In this document: one piece after another, positions 1 through 12,055 of the stretch | Layout: every line of letters begins with the position of its first letter | Position numbering within the stretch: position 1 is the stretch's first letter | Assembly (NCBI GenBank): GCA_029378245.1 | Contig: JARKIF010000123.1 | Location: forward strand, 1 to 64,000 | DNA length: 64,000 nt | Reading direction: 5' to 3' | Origin: Roridomyces roridus | Taxonomy: Eukaryota > Basidiomycota > Agaricomycetes > Agaricales > Mycenaceae | Notes under the pieces: model-generated | Seen by the model: only the letters and a program-made list of their open reading frames with translations | Told to the model about the DNA's origin: nothing | Databases searched by the model: none | Translations under genes and position numbers: made by a program

Positions 1-606
1 TGTCATCCGACTCACTTGGACATCCGATAGTAAATAAGTAGCACTCGACAACTTGAAGGTTTACTGTCTACATAGCGCTGGGACTGGAACCGTGTCGGAC
101 GCACGGCCTGTGAAACTCGCAGCTACGTCAAGCCGCATACGGCGTACACCTATGCCCCCAGCCGTGTCTCACTCAATACGGCCGGGTCCGTTACGGCACG
201 GTGCCCAGCCCCAAGGACGTCTTGAATGAATCTTGAGTCTGGATCTGGAGATCTGACACGAGTCACAATCTACATCGGGGACAATGCCCGTTTTGAAATA
301 GCCTAGCTGTCATCTACTGGAACATCGCCCGTGGGCTATGGCAGTTATTTTCTGTGGAAGGCTGTGCGCATATATCAAGGCGGAGACTTCTTCGAACAAG
401 CGGCTTAACAGCAGCCAGCACCTCTCTGCACCTCACTCCCCTGGCCGCTTTCTACCCCGTCTTTCAGCCTTTCAGTACTCCTAACCTATTCGATGGAAGT
501 CCAGACTGTCCAGGCGCCGGTGGCCACATTGGACCCACCTAGGTAGTACTTACGGCTGGCCAGGCTCGAAACTCATCCAGTATTTACCGTCTTCAGATCC
601 GCGCCC
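1..606. other. 5' flank, no gene seen
   Basis: No reading frame here resembles a protein and no repeat was recognised. It should contain the promoter of the gene that starts at 607, but no convincing TATA element could be assigned. Confidence 0.4.
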
Positions 607-2866
607 ATGTTCACGAACGCTCATCAGCTCGGTATCCACGGATCTCAGTTTACGAATGTGCTGGGAAATATGAATGTATACCACACGCCTCCCCTTCCGA
701 ATCGCCCACCTGCGGGTAGGTATCGCATTTGGTTGGATCCTCATATACTCATCCTTTTTTCGCATGTTACCAGACCCGCCGAGGGTTCCGAGCCCACCAG
801 AAAGCCTCTACTCTGACAGTGAATGCTACACCAGCCAGCTGTTACGTCGCGGCCGCGGTTTTCCCTTGTACGTCCCAGCTCCGCCAGGCAATCTCCCTGC
901 AGAGTACCGGCACAGAGGTGTCTCCATCGGAGACGTGGGGAGAGTCACACCGGATGGAGTATTCGATTTCTTCTTCAACATCTACCTCCCTGCGGACCAC
1001 CCAATTAACGACAACGACGTACCTGATGATTTTCAGCCTCTGTATTTGTACGACCCAAAAAATGTCCTACCATTGGATCATTCTCCTGGGGATCATGTGT
1101 CAACTCGATCCGTCCGTAAACAATCGGACTTGGCTCCTTCAGAGAGGTGTGTCACCTGTGCAGTGTGCATCACCGATTGTCTGACACGATTGATTATGTA
1201 GAGGGAGCGGGAATTTCGTATTTGACTGCCACGGACCTCAAGGTGCCGCTCTTGCTCTACCGCTCGGCTCGCACGTGGAGAAACTGTACAACGTCGGAGC
1301 CATCCTACAGTATACGCGCCAAAATGCGGAAAGCTGGTATAAATATGCTAACGGCGCCAGGGGCCGCCAACTCTCCAACGGCTCCCTGTATCTCATCACC
1401 GGGTTTGAGAAGACGCGCTCTTGGGGCATCGCTGCATTCCAAGACGTCGATACAGCAGTCCCTGGCTACTCGGCAGCCTTTCAACTGGCGTTTGGAACTA
1501 CAGGCACTTCCGCCCACAACTACCGTTGGACTGCGTCGGGGCCTGCTCGCACCAAGAATTCGGGGCTGATTCTCAGCGATGATGTGCCTCTCAATCACAC
1601 CGTCTTCATTCATGGATTGTCGGTCTCGTTGGGAACGAGCGTATGGGGAAGGCTCTTCAAAAACGTGCAGATTTCGCAGATCGTGGATTCCAGGCTGGGG
1701 ACCGAATACAAGGATTATGTTCCGTATGCGCCGCAGTCGTTCGGAAATACCTGGGGTCTTCCTGGCCTACTTGGAGGGGGCTGGTCCGGGGAAACTGGCG
1801 GAGGCACGAAATATGCCGACCAAGACGTGACGATAGCAGATTTGTCCCCAACGAAACCGGTGAGTCTCGAGTTCAAGTCGGGGAATGAAGTTTGACTAGG
1901 TATCTTCCACAGCTTTTCCATCCCTCTAAAGTGATCAACGAATACATTATTCGAAAGGTCTGTCTCTGCCTGCAAAGAAGTATAGTACTCTGAACACGCT
2001 TTTCAGTGCCCCGATGCATTAGTTGTTGTGAGCCATGACGATGATTGGAAAGATATTGTTCAAAGTGTAGGTTTCTGTCGCGCATTTATCTACCTCCCAT
2101 GTTCACCTGAATTTTCTAGGATTCTTCCGATGAAGATATAATGGAAGTACTCCGCCGCGCATGTGATAGATTCAATCTGGTGCAGGAGGACGGCCTGGCT
2201 ACTATCTTCAAGGGTTCCTTGTCTCCGCCACCCACCTCGAACTTGGGCTCCCAGAAGGGAAAAGACGTCGTTCGGGGGAAGGTTTGTTCCTCACCGGAGA
2301 ATCCGAGTCCACTCGTTGAATATTCATACTCCCAGGTCCATGAATCATCGGATGATGAGCCGCACCCGCAAGGGAATGCCCTTGCTTTGCTAGTTGCTGA
2401 CTGGACCGACGAAGAAGACGATGAGGACATGTTCGAGACAAATCAGGGGATTGGAGAGGGACGCGAGAAGGATACGCAGCTGTCTCGCAGTGCTGTGAAA
2501 AAAATTCCCCACCCGCGGACGTACGCTTCGCCCTCCATGCCCTCCAAGAAAGAAATTCCCGCCTTCTTCTCCGGTCAACGGCGCTCCCCTAACTCTCATC
2601 TTCAGCTCTCGGACGACGACGAGGACGAGCTGACGATGGAGCCCCTAGCGCCCAACGCCACCGACCAGGAGAAGATCGACCACAAGCGGCGCCAGAACAT
2701 ACTCGCTGCTCGACGGAGCCGGAAGCGCAAGCTCATACGCCAGCGGCAGCTCGAGGAGGCTGTCGAGGGCCTGTCACGGGAGAAGGAGATTTGGAAAACA
2801 CGCACGCTGGCGCTGAGCAACCTCCTTCAGAGTCACGGGCTGCCCTGTCCCGAGTTCCAGGACTGA
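607..2866 (+). CDS. Chimeric protein: GSQFTNV-family body with C-terminal bZIP domain
   Basis: Six exons join in phase: 607-715, 774-1146, 1202-1859, 1913-1957, 2007-2066 and 2120-2866, giving 663 codons plus stop. All introns are GT-AG and 42-62 nt. The first ~415 residues belong to an uncharacterised Agaricomycete family: N-terminal GSQFTNVLGNMNV, then LLRRGRGFPLYV, GVSIGDVGRVTPDGVFDFFF, WYKYANGARGRQLSNGSLYL and a short SHDDDW exon. A paralog at 27.0-29.4 kb has the same exon pattern. That paralog ends soon after its counterpart of residue ~460. This copy instead continues through an acidic linker into a basic-leucine zipper (NILAARRSRKRKL, then a zipper, ending CPEFQD) that matches the bZIP gene at 36.1-36.8 kb. 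The zipper suggests DNA binding in the nucleus; the role of the body is unknown. No stop or frameshift was found. The alternative is two genes, the second starting at the ATG at 2141, but the 2120 splice acceptor keeps phase. Confidence 0.75.
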
Positions 2867-3313
2867 ATGCACAGCGCCCTCGGTTATGTATTGGCTTGAG
2901 CCATCTGCGGTGAAGTAGAGTGGGATTGGCGGGGATGGACATACATACGTACAATAGCACTTGACAAGAGGATAGATAATGTGATGATTGCGTGCCAGTG
3001 TAGAGAGTGCTGAGGAGAGAATAAGGGCTCGGAGACGCGAGAAATACCGGCCAATCGGAGGTTGTTCTGGAGGAGCTGTTGCAGGATTCGGGGAATAGCG
3101 CGAGCAGGCGCGCGCGACGGTCGTCTCTGACCAGAGTGATGCGGGCGAGTGACCGAAGCAGGGTCCCGATAATACACGGTGGAGGGCAAGAGGCGACTTA
3201 GCCCGATTTGGCAATTTTGCCCTCAAAGAGTCTGGAGAGGAGGTGAGGACGGTGCTAATGATACAATGTGGGTATACAGTTGGGGTTTACTAACGTAGCA
3301 GTTTCAACAATTC

Positions 3314-5766
3314 TTAATCGACCACAACCAGCCCATCGTAACACTCCTTCCTCAGTGCCCGTTCCACACAAGAGTCCATCCACGCCGGGCGCGCCCGCTT
3401 CTCCTCACGGTACTTCCTCGTGGTCTCCTCCATATCCTCCTCCACGGTCTTCATCTTGACCTTCTCGACGATCTTCGTCCCACCCAAAAACGCACTGAGT
3501 AACGCAGGCGTAAATTCGCCCTGCATCGTCACACCCTCCGGGACCTTGGGCGCCTGCCACTTCATGGCCTTGATCCAGTGGGCTGAATGTGGATACTCGT
3601 TCAGATTCCAGAACACAATCTTCGGCACCTCATACCCCGCCTCCCTGAACGCCCGCTCAATCAACCCGTAATCGTCTCTCACTTGAGCCGTTTCCTCTGC
3701 TCCCACCAAGAGCGCCGCCATCGCTCCTCCCACTTATCCCTGCCTCGGATGCACCTTCCACGTGAGCTTGACCTGCGCTCCGTCTCCCATTGCTCAACGC
3801 CCACGACGCACTGCCGAAATTTGCGATCCGTGAATACATAGACGCGCTTAGGCATATCATCGGGCTAGACTTTGTGCTTGATCGCCATTGGAAGTATGAC
3901 ATTGATGAAGGCGGCGTAGAGGTCCACATCGAGCTGCCACGGAGCATTCCCAATGTTCACGAGAGTCTCCCAAAGGCCCTTGCCCGAATCCAGCTTGACG
4001 AACTCGGGGTCTTGGGAGAAGGTGATGAACCCATCGAATGGCGGCTTGGCAAGCTGAGCGAGGATCAGGGAGAGCGGCATGGCGTGCAGCACATGCGGGA
4101 GGTACTCGGGATCACGATGATAAGGGTAAAGGCGGTGGTATTTCAGGGACCCCAACACCCCCATCGACCCCGAGACGTCGAGCACGCTGATGGCATTCTC
4201 GACCGTCCCCGCCTCACGCAGCGTCTGCACGACCGTCTGCCACCGCTCCTCGATGACCCGTCGGTCTTCCTCCACAAGCGCCTCCCGATGCTTCAGCAGC
4301 TCGGGATACATGGTGTAGGGCGCCCTCAGAGAGGCTAATTCTGCGATGAGCTCGTACGGCTGGAGCGTCTCCGCCGTCTCGTAGTCGACAGGCCGCCGCC
4401 GCCGCCCCTTGTCGATCGAAATGAGGTATTGCTGGAAACGCTCAGGGTCGCGCAGGAAGAAACGGTACTCGTTTTCCTTCATGCAGACCTTGCTGACGCG
4501 GTTGTAGGGAATGTCCGCCCATCGGTTAGCCGACATATACGTTTCCGTGACGTGCGTCGCTGCCCGGAGAGGGGTGAGGATCCAGCGTCTGTAGAACGAG
4601 CGAAGGATATCGGTGGCCTCGGGCGATTCGGGCGGCAGGTCCTTCAAGGCGGCGGGGAAGCGTACGGAAGGGAGGGCAAGGGCGGGACCATCGTGAAGGA
4701 TAAGACGGGCAATAGCGGTGGAGATGTTGGTGTGCCGGTCGTGCGTGGCAAGAGGGCTCGGGGCCCACTTTGGCGCAAGTGAAATATCGCGGTCTTGGCC
4801 CGAGTACCCCAGTCGATGAGAAGGCGCTCGGAGAAGAGGCGCGCAACGGCGACGAAGAGGGCCCTGTAGTTGGGATCTGCGAGCTTGCGTTCTATACGGG
4901 CGTGATTTGCCCCACCGACGGCAGCACGGCGTGCCTTGACGACGAGCTTCTTGATCCTGGGCGGCGGGCAGACGCGGGGTTGGACATCCGGAAGCCTGTG
5001 CAGAAACTTGGCACCGGGCTTATGAAGGTTGCTCAGCTCGTCGACGGTAGCGAGAGCCAGGATATTGAGCAGGTCCTTCCAGTATCCATGCGAGAGCTTG
5101 CCCTCCTTGCCGCACACAGGGGTAACGAGAAGTGGAAGATTGGTTATGGCGGTACGCGGATGGTTGTCGTATAGCCAGCCAAATGCACTAGAGCAGGATG
5201 AGCAGCTGCCTGGACGGAGAGCACAAGCACGCACCGATAAAAAGTCTCATGATCCGCCTTTCCCTTGACGCGCCGGTAGCTGCCCTTGTGCTTTCCCTCG
5301 GGTATGCTACGCAGATTCCATATGATCTTGAGCGTCCGAACCGGGTCCTCCTCCCATGCCTAAGCTCGTGTCAAAGACATCGAGACTGCATGCAAATACG
5401 ACGCACCTTACGACGCACCTTGTCCAGAAGCTCACCAACCTTGTCTCCCCAGGCATAATAGTCGTTTAGCAACCGGAATGCCTCCTCCAAGGGACCCTTA
5501 TCGATGTGCACGAATGCCCGGTTCTTCGTCGTATGAGCCTTCAAGGCGTCTATCATTGGATTCCGCGGGCCACCATTCTCAGGAGGTGGGATGAGAACGT
5601 CCAGAAAGTTTGGGTCGAAGAGTTCTGGGATTGCTGGAAGGGTAGGGTTCTGGCAAGACCGCGTGCGGGAGACATGGGCGCTGCTGCGATGGAAGCGCTC
5701 GGGTGGGCGCCAAACAAGCCTCGGGAGCAATGCAAATCGGCAGAGTGTCGGCCGAGGGAGCACCAT
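3314..5766 (-). pseudogene. DUF2828 (VWA-like) protein, first copy, probably decayed
   Basis: The order of conserved blocks is that of fungal DUF2828 proteins: an N-terminal exon with LPAIPELFDPNFLDVLIPP, an exon starting AWEEDPVRTLKIIWNLRS, a block with AFGWLYDNHPRTAI, SHGYWKDLLNILALATVDEL, APKWAPSP, FYRRWILTPL, a VWA-type metal-site motif DVSGS, and the C-terminus KECYDGLVVVD. Their function is unknown. Three lesions are visible against the family and the 24.5-kb paralog. There is a one-base shift near 4805, between LLID and the APKWAPSP block. There is an in-frame TAG at 3865-3867, immediately before PDDMPKRVYVFTD. There is a further shift near 3720, before the last ~130 codons. The start chosen is the ATG at 5764-5766; an in-frame ATG at 5880 would add 38 residues. 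Confidence 0.7.
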
Positions 5767-5935
5767 GGCGGCGCTGCCACTGCCAGTGCCCAGGGAGGTC
5801 TGAGCGAGTTGCAGTAGGTGGTTGAAGCAATGGAGAAAAGAAAGAAGGGAGACGATGTAAAAGAAAAGGCGCGAGTGCACTCAGCGGCAATCACGCGATC
5901 ACGGGCCCATCATCTCTTTCATCTGACCACCATCA

Positions 5936-7242
5936 TGGTCCTCACGCGGCGCGCACACAGAGCTCGGATGCTCATAACCCTCCGGCTACCGAACGAGGTC
6001 CTCACCGAAATAATCCGATGCGCCAAGAAGCCCGACCAGGCCACTCTGTGTCGTGTTTCGAGGCTCTTTCATGGGCTCGTTTTGCCCATCCTCAATCGAG
6101 CCATTTCTCTCAACCTCGTGGATAAGGAGGGCTGCGCATATGAGCCGGTTTTGAAGCAATTTCTGCAGTCGCTCATCCGTAATCCTGAGCGTGCGGACGC
6201 TGTGCGATCTCTTACCTTTTTTCGGTACGTCTGACTCTTCAAGCCCACGGGAAACTCGGCTCATAGGGATTTCCAGAAGGTGGACTTATGAAGTTCCTGT
6301 CGACCATGATCTCTTGTTCAAATCCATGAATCTGATGAGGAATCTCGAATCTTTATCCTTCAATGACCTCCGAGAGCAAAATACGACAACCCCCCGTTTG
6401 GCTTGCCTCACGTTGCCTCACCTGTCGCGGTGCTGTATCATGGTGACACACACGGGCGTCTCCGCTGCTACGGATCTCGCCAGATTTCTTTCTCAACATC
6501 CGTCCATTGTTCGCCTTTTTGTATGGGTCCTTCCCTTAGTAGGCGGGACCAACTCTCTCGATCCAGGTCCGACTTTCCTCCCAAATCTACGCCATTATCA
6601 TGGGACAAGGATCTTCCTCGACAGGCTCTCTACCCGATCCCTCCAGGTTGCTCGATTTCCGGTCGAGGAGGCAAGGATAGAGAGCGACGTGCAGGCAATC
6701 AACGCACTCACCAACCGCAATTTCCCGTTTGTTCTGTCCCTCGAGTATTACTTTGGGAGATCGGAGCACCTAATTCAGACACTTTTGTTGGCTCTTTCTG
6801 CGGGATTCTCCCACATCAGGAGCCTGCAGTTGCGAGCCCATGACACGAATCCGTTGGGCATCGTAAGTTACCTCACGCATGTGCGGCTATGGGTCTGACT
6901 TGATAATTAGACCGCACTTCAACATGTCACTACACACCTGCCACATTTCAACCAGATTGCGTACTTTTCATTAACCTATTCCAAACGACAACCTGAATAT
7001 GTCGTCAACGCCGAGAGTGATCAAGCCGCGTTTGAAACGTGGGTGGCTACTTCTTCCACTCTCATAGGTTGTTGTATAGGTTGGTGGACACAGTTTCACG
7101 TTCATGACACCGCGCTCATCTAGTTCCAGGCAACGTTGCGCGGAAGAAATTGGGCGAGAAGTGGGAGCGGTTGTCTGTGGAAGATTTCGATAAGCAGGCC
7201 GGATTCTCTGTTTTCGAGCCGATTTGGCCTGATGATGATTAA
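5936..7242 (+). CDS. F-box-like domain protein
   Basis: Four exons: 5936-6222, 6277-6861, an exon from about 6911 to 7067, and a last exon from about 7127 to the TAA at 7240-7242, ending FEPIWPDDD. Every junction keeps phase, and introns are 49-60 nt. Residues ~14-55 (LRLPNEVLTEIIRCAKKPDQ, then TLCRVSRLFHGLVLPIL) form an F-box-like motif as found in the large Agaricomycete F-box families. The rest is leucine-rich with the LESLSFNDL and LPNLRH signatures typical of their diverged repeats. By family it would be a substrate adaptor of an SCF ubiquitin ligase, but nothing here shows the substrate. It is divergent from, and not part of, the duplicated F-box sets further along the window. Confidence 0.75.
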
Positions 7243-7505
7243 TTTCTCTGTGTTGCTTTTCACAAACGATCGATTCAACGCGTCTATTGTCCGACGCATT
7301 GAGAGCCCAAGCCACCAGCGTTCTTTTGTGAACTTGAAATATATTGCCACAATTACGCTGCGGCTTTGAATAATGCGCAACGAGGTGTATGCGCCATCAT
7401 TTAACTTTTTCACAACGTTCATTTCGAATCGAAAATCGGTAAGTAGCAAGCGTCGCGTCGAAGCCCTACTCATTCTTGTCGAAAAAAAATGCGGGAGCTT
7501 CAGAG

Positions 7506-10482
7506 TTACATCGTTAAACCCCCTCTCGCAATCCCCCCAAAGAACGCTGCCGGCTCCCCAAGATTGCTCACTCTATCAATCCGAGTCCCCGTCCCAGCCT
7601 CAGCTTCCTCAGCACGAACGTGCGCACGCTCTCTCAGCGCCCGAGCCAGTTCTTCCGTGCGAGCTTTGGCCGCTTCCTTCTTCAGCTTCTTCTCCTCCGC
7701 CTTCTGCTGTTTGGAATTCTCACCGGACGAGGATACCTGGTCTGCTGAAGAATTTTTCCTCCTCCAGAGACGCCCGACTTTGATTGGACTGGACATGGGC
7801 GAAGATGCGCGTCCGTGGTCATGTTGGCTCGTTGGGGAATTTTCTGGAGTAGTCGTAACATCTTGAGCGCGCACCGGTATCCCTGCGGTGGTCTCTCCTT
7901 GCGGTACTCGCTTTACGTGCAACTCTCCTTCAAGCCATTGTACACCATCGGTGTCTTCCACATCCGTATACCTCTCCACAATACCCGGCAACCAGAACTG
8001 ATCCTGCGAAGGCGTCCGTGGTCCAGGGCTCTCAGCCTGAGAGCTCCCCGTCGAGGAAAAAATTAACGAAGGCGTCATGCTGCCTATAAGCTGACGGCGC
8101 GAAGAAAAGTACGAGTCAGACTCGGGCGTCGTCGCACTGTCGAAAGCCGATTCGGAATCGGGTAATGAAGTCGTGCAGCCGGGGTATGAAGTCGCCGTGG
8201 TTTGAATGCGAGGGTGCGGCCGGCGCTCCTCCACGCGGAGACCGTCGTGCCCATTGTAGTTCGTGGGCATATCCCTCCGCACGTGCCATTGGGAGTCAAA
8301 ATTGGCACTACGTTTCTCTCGGAGGGGCTGCTGGTGATCCACGAATGGTATGGGTGGGAGCTCCGCACGCAAATCAAAGACATCTGATGACGATGAGAAC
8401 TGAATTCACGGAGTTGAACGGAAAGAACACACGATTTTCTCGTCTCTCTCTTGCTGTGGAACGTGGACGCGTCGAGGGGCCGGCGTGAGCTTCATTGTCG
8501 GCGATCCGGGCTATGTGATACGTGTGATTCGAATGCTCCCCTGCAACTGCTGTCTCACTATGCGGAGATTCCTCCTCCCGCCGTGTAGACACCATCAAAA
8601 TGCGCATAGCGCGAATCTGTAAGCTCCGACACTCACACAACGTCGCAACCTCGTAAACCCCCGTGCAGGTGCGATACGACAACGCGCGATGCATCGCATG
8701 TCGCACCAAGCCCTGTAAATGCGGGAGCTGGTAGTTCGTCGACAAGATGAGGAGCTGGGAAAGTACTGCGGGAGCTGTTTGCAGTGGAGTGACCAAAGCG
8801 AGGGTGTAAAAGTATTGGACAAGGGCCATGGCGATTGGGTATTGTTCTGGGAGGTGAAGTGCACGCGGCGTGAGGCGCAGATCGAGGATTCCACGGTCGG
8901 TGGTGGGTGAGTCAACTTGAAGCCCACTCATCGCGTCCTGCAACAACTTCAACCGCATCTCCTTGAACCACGGCCGCCGCTCCTCGAGCAACTTGCGCGA
9001 ACACACCAGCGTCCGCCCATCGTCGCATATGATGTCAAAATCAGCCAGTGCGCGTTTATTGAGAGCCGCAAGCCCGAGCTCCTGCATATGAATATCCAAC
9101 TTCAACGCCGGCGGCTGGTAAATCCCAAAAGCCTCGAGGTCGACGACAGCGACGTGATCCCACGAAAGGATACGACAGGTAAAGTCCTCGACGAAATTGC
9201 CCGCTCGATTTCCGAAGATGATTAACTTGTTCTCGTCCGCGTGGAGGCAGCCCCGGACCCATGAACCCACGTCGAGGGCGTTGCCCGGGTCGATGTGCGA
9301 CCAGTGCATCGTTTTGAGGTCGAGGGCCCAGATTGAGAATGCGTGGTCGGATTTGGCGATCACGATGCCACTGACGATGAGGTGCGAGCCTTGGATTGCT
9401 CCTGACGGGAAACGCAGGCCCGGTGGGAGCTGTGCACCGGCGAAGGAGGACGAGAGGTCTTGTAAGGTGAAGCCTGTGTTTGGGAGCGGCGACAAGACCT
9501 CCAGTTCACGCTTGACTTGGGTAAACTGCATAGGTTAAGTATGGATCTTGAAATGTGAAGAGAACCGTTACATTCCGGTTGCTGTACAGATAAATGTTAC
9601 TCGGGTAATCATTGTCCGGTGCAGCGGAATACAGGAGGTGAACGAGCGAGGGGGACGACAAGTCTCCTTGACATAGTACAGGCGAATCTCGACCGTCAGG
9701 GAGCTCGACCTCCGGGAACCGAACGACCTGGCTGGAAGAGACGGCAATGCTACGATATGATCCGCAATGGACCGGATGGTCTCGCGTTTCTGACCATGTC
9801 TGGGTTATCAAATCGTAGACACAGACGTCGGTGAGCCAGATATTGTAGTAGTCTTGCCCACCAATGATGAAGAGGCGGTCGGCCGTGACGGAAGCAAGGT
9901 GGGCGTAACGGGCTTGGGGCAGGAGGCTTTCTGGGGTGCGGAATCGCGACGGTTGGAGCCAGTGCAAGGATTCTATGTCAAAGAGTCGGATATCGTTTAA
10001 TACACGATATTCATCCGGAGAGCCGGGTTCGTCGGTCATGCCGCCAAAGAGAATCAAGTGATTATTCCCTACGTGATCGTTCTCAGTTGTACATCAAATG
10101 CGATCGACAGACTCACAGGTCTCTAGAGAGTGAAAGTAGCGCGGACAGGGAACATCGTCCTCGGGAAAAGCAGGGATGATCTGCCAGTTGTATGTCTCCA
10201 GGTCGAACACATACAGATCCGCGACCATTCTTCGCTCAGCAAAAAGGCGGCCGCCCTATGGAAAGTCTGTCATTTGCAACCCTGATTCAAGGGGAAACAA
10301 TTCACGAAGAGATACATCTCAGACCCAAGAACTGCGGTAGCTGCACCCTTGAGCGAGTCAGTATTCAGCACCACAGCATCCAGACTCTGGACCAGACTGA
10401 CGACGAGTTTTGGTGGAACATCTCCCGTGGTTTTGCGACAGAAAGTGGTGAGATCGTAGGTAGAATGAGGTGCCGCTGACAT
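7506..10482 (-). CDS. Kelch-repeat and BTB-domain protein
   Basis: The gene starts at the ATG at 10480-10482; an in-frame ATG at 10506 would add eight residues. Exons were traced through about 10330, 10255-10120, 10072-9572 and 9531-8455 to a last exon ending at 7506, roughly 900 residues. The first half has Kelch blades: GGRLFAERR with DLYVFDLETYNW, LILFGGMTD, LFIIGGQDYYN with DVCVYDLITQTW, and LIIFGNRAG. A BTB-type segment follows (FDIICDDGRTLVCSRKLLEE, with a helical LLILSTNYQLPHLQGL part). The tail is charged, serine-rich and probably disordered, with a Lys/Glu/Ala helix near the end. Kelch plus BTB in this order recalls Ral2 of fission yeast and LZTR1, which act on Ras. That relationship is inferred from architecture only. 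The junction near 8370-8455 is uncertain because several donors fit. Confidence 0.8.
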
Positions 10483-10506
10483 TATGCTGGGAGGAGGGAA
10501 GAACAC

Positions 10507-11324
10507 CGGATGGCGAAGGTCATGGTGGTTCGTGCATAAGAAGCAAAGCCGGCAAACAGATCATTGATTGCTGATGACTAATGGCAGGCGAAGCGTCCGA
10601 ACAGGTTCTGATCGCGGGTTGGGTTGGGAACATGGGCTTCGAACTCTCACATTTCTGCTTTGGAAGTTACCGCGCTGGATTCTGAGCTGTCATGATCCTC
10701 TTGCCTCGCACTGCGGGATCGGAGCTTTCGGCAGCGCCCGGTTCCTTTCAACATCTGCTTCTCCTAGTTTGGGGTTCGAAAACCTGGCATTTCAGAGAGG
10801 AAGCCGAAGCAGGGGTCTACGGGAATCGGACACGCAAGTAAATTATGTTCACAAACCAGAACGACCGCCATAAACTCAGGACGATCCTCCCCGCTCCCAT
10901 GTCGTTCAGACTGCAAGCAGTGGCGCTCACCGTGTGTTGACCCAACGATTTTGGAGTCGACTTCGAGGTCCAGCCAGGCCAGCTCAATTATACACAACTG
11001 CAACCCCCCCAACTTGCAGCAATTCTGCTTTCTGACTCTCACGAAATGCCAGACACCGCGGCTTCAAGCAACACTGTCATTTGTCTACCCCAACCGCGAC
11101 GTGAAAAGTTGTGGCAGGTCCGTGAACAGGAGAATTACCAAATCATGGCTCGATCACAGCCGCATTCCCCTGGAGAACCGCGTACGGATTGGGGCAACTT
11201 CCGGTTTTGGCACTGTCCGGTGTTCGTACCTGAGAAAACCTCCACGCGTACAAGATACAACCATACAGCTGCATTCTGTGTCAGACCGAAATTCAACGGA
11301 GCGGTATAACACCGTTAGTACTAA
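10507..11324. other. Intergenic, nothing recognised
   Basis: Short overlapping reading frames occur on both strands, but none has a family resemblance, a plausible exon chain or biased composition. It probably holds the promoter of the Kelch-BTB gene and 3' sequence of the gene that ends at 11325. Confidence 0.35.
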
Positions 11325-12055
11325 TTATTTCTTCAACGAACGCAGCTTTGTGATTACACCTTGAATATCACCATTCCACTCGCCAACCCACATCCCATCC
11401 TCATCCTCCGTGTGTAACTCTTCTGTCATGCCCAAGTCAGCGGGTCCTTCTACACACGTGCCTGAACCGTCCAATTGCGCGGTCGCAGTTATTTCTAACT
11501 CGAGTCTAGATGCGGAGGCGGTGGAATCATGTTCTGGATCACTGACATGGGCAACGTGAATGGGACGGGGCGGAGACTCCCCCGACGTTCGAGATTCCAA
11601 CGATTCTCGGTCCCATGGCGGTGATGGACGGTTCCTGTTGGAACGATGCCGATGCAGTTTGTCAAGGAATGATGAATCCTTTGCCATGGTCGCAGGCGTA
11701 ACCGCTGCACCGGGTCCAGCAATTAAGTCGAGTTGGGGAGGCTGACCGCTGCCATGCACAGTGCCCGTAACAGATTTGCGACGCAGACCGAGCCGCGTCT
11801 TGTCTTGACGGGTGTCTGAAAATGGGACCGCTCGAACTGGACAATTTGGAGCCACCCGAGGTTTATTCTTTTCTAATTTGATGAGTGGTTTGGGACGTTT
11901 GGGTTCCGCCGTTTCGTAGGGACCATACATGGACGGCGGAGTCCAAATTGGTCGGTACCTGTATGCACAAGAGATCAGATACATACTCAGGCTGAATGTA
12001 GAGTCAGCGACGGTGACCTCGGAGGGGTTTTGGGCGCGGCGTCCTTGGATGACAT
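11325..12055 (-). CDS. Small disordered basidiomycete protein, unknown function
   Basis: A 5' exon starts at the ATG at 12053-12055 (MSSKDAAPKTPPR). It joins in phase, across an intron of about 65 nt, to a long exon ending at 11325 that begins YRPIWTPPSMYGPYE. The joined protein is about 230 residues. It is rich in Pro, Ser, Lys and Arg up to the last quarter. The C-terminus is acidic and then ends DIQGVITKLRSLK, an amphipathic tail pattern common in uncharacterised Agaricomycete proteins. No domain, signal peptide or membrane segment is visible. The alternative, starting inside the long exon, would lose the well-phased first exon. Confidence 0.6.

Noticed and set aside
8370..8460. Frameshift between the BTB part and the C-terminal tail of the Kelch gene
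   Set aside because: An intron of about 80-86 nt with GT-AG ends joins the two frames in phase, so no lesion is needed.
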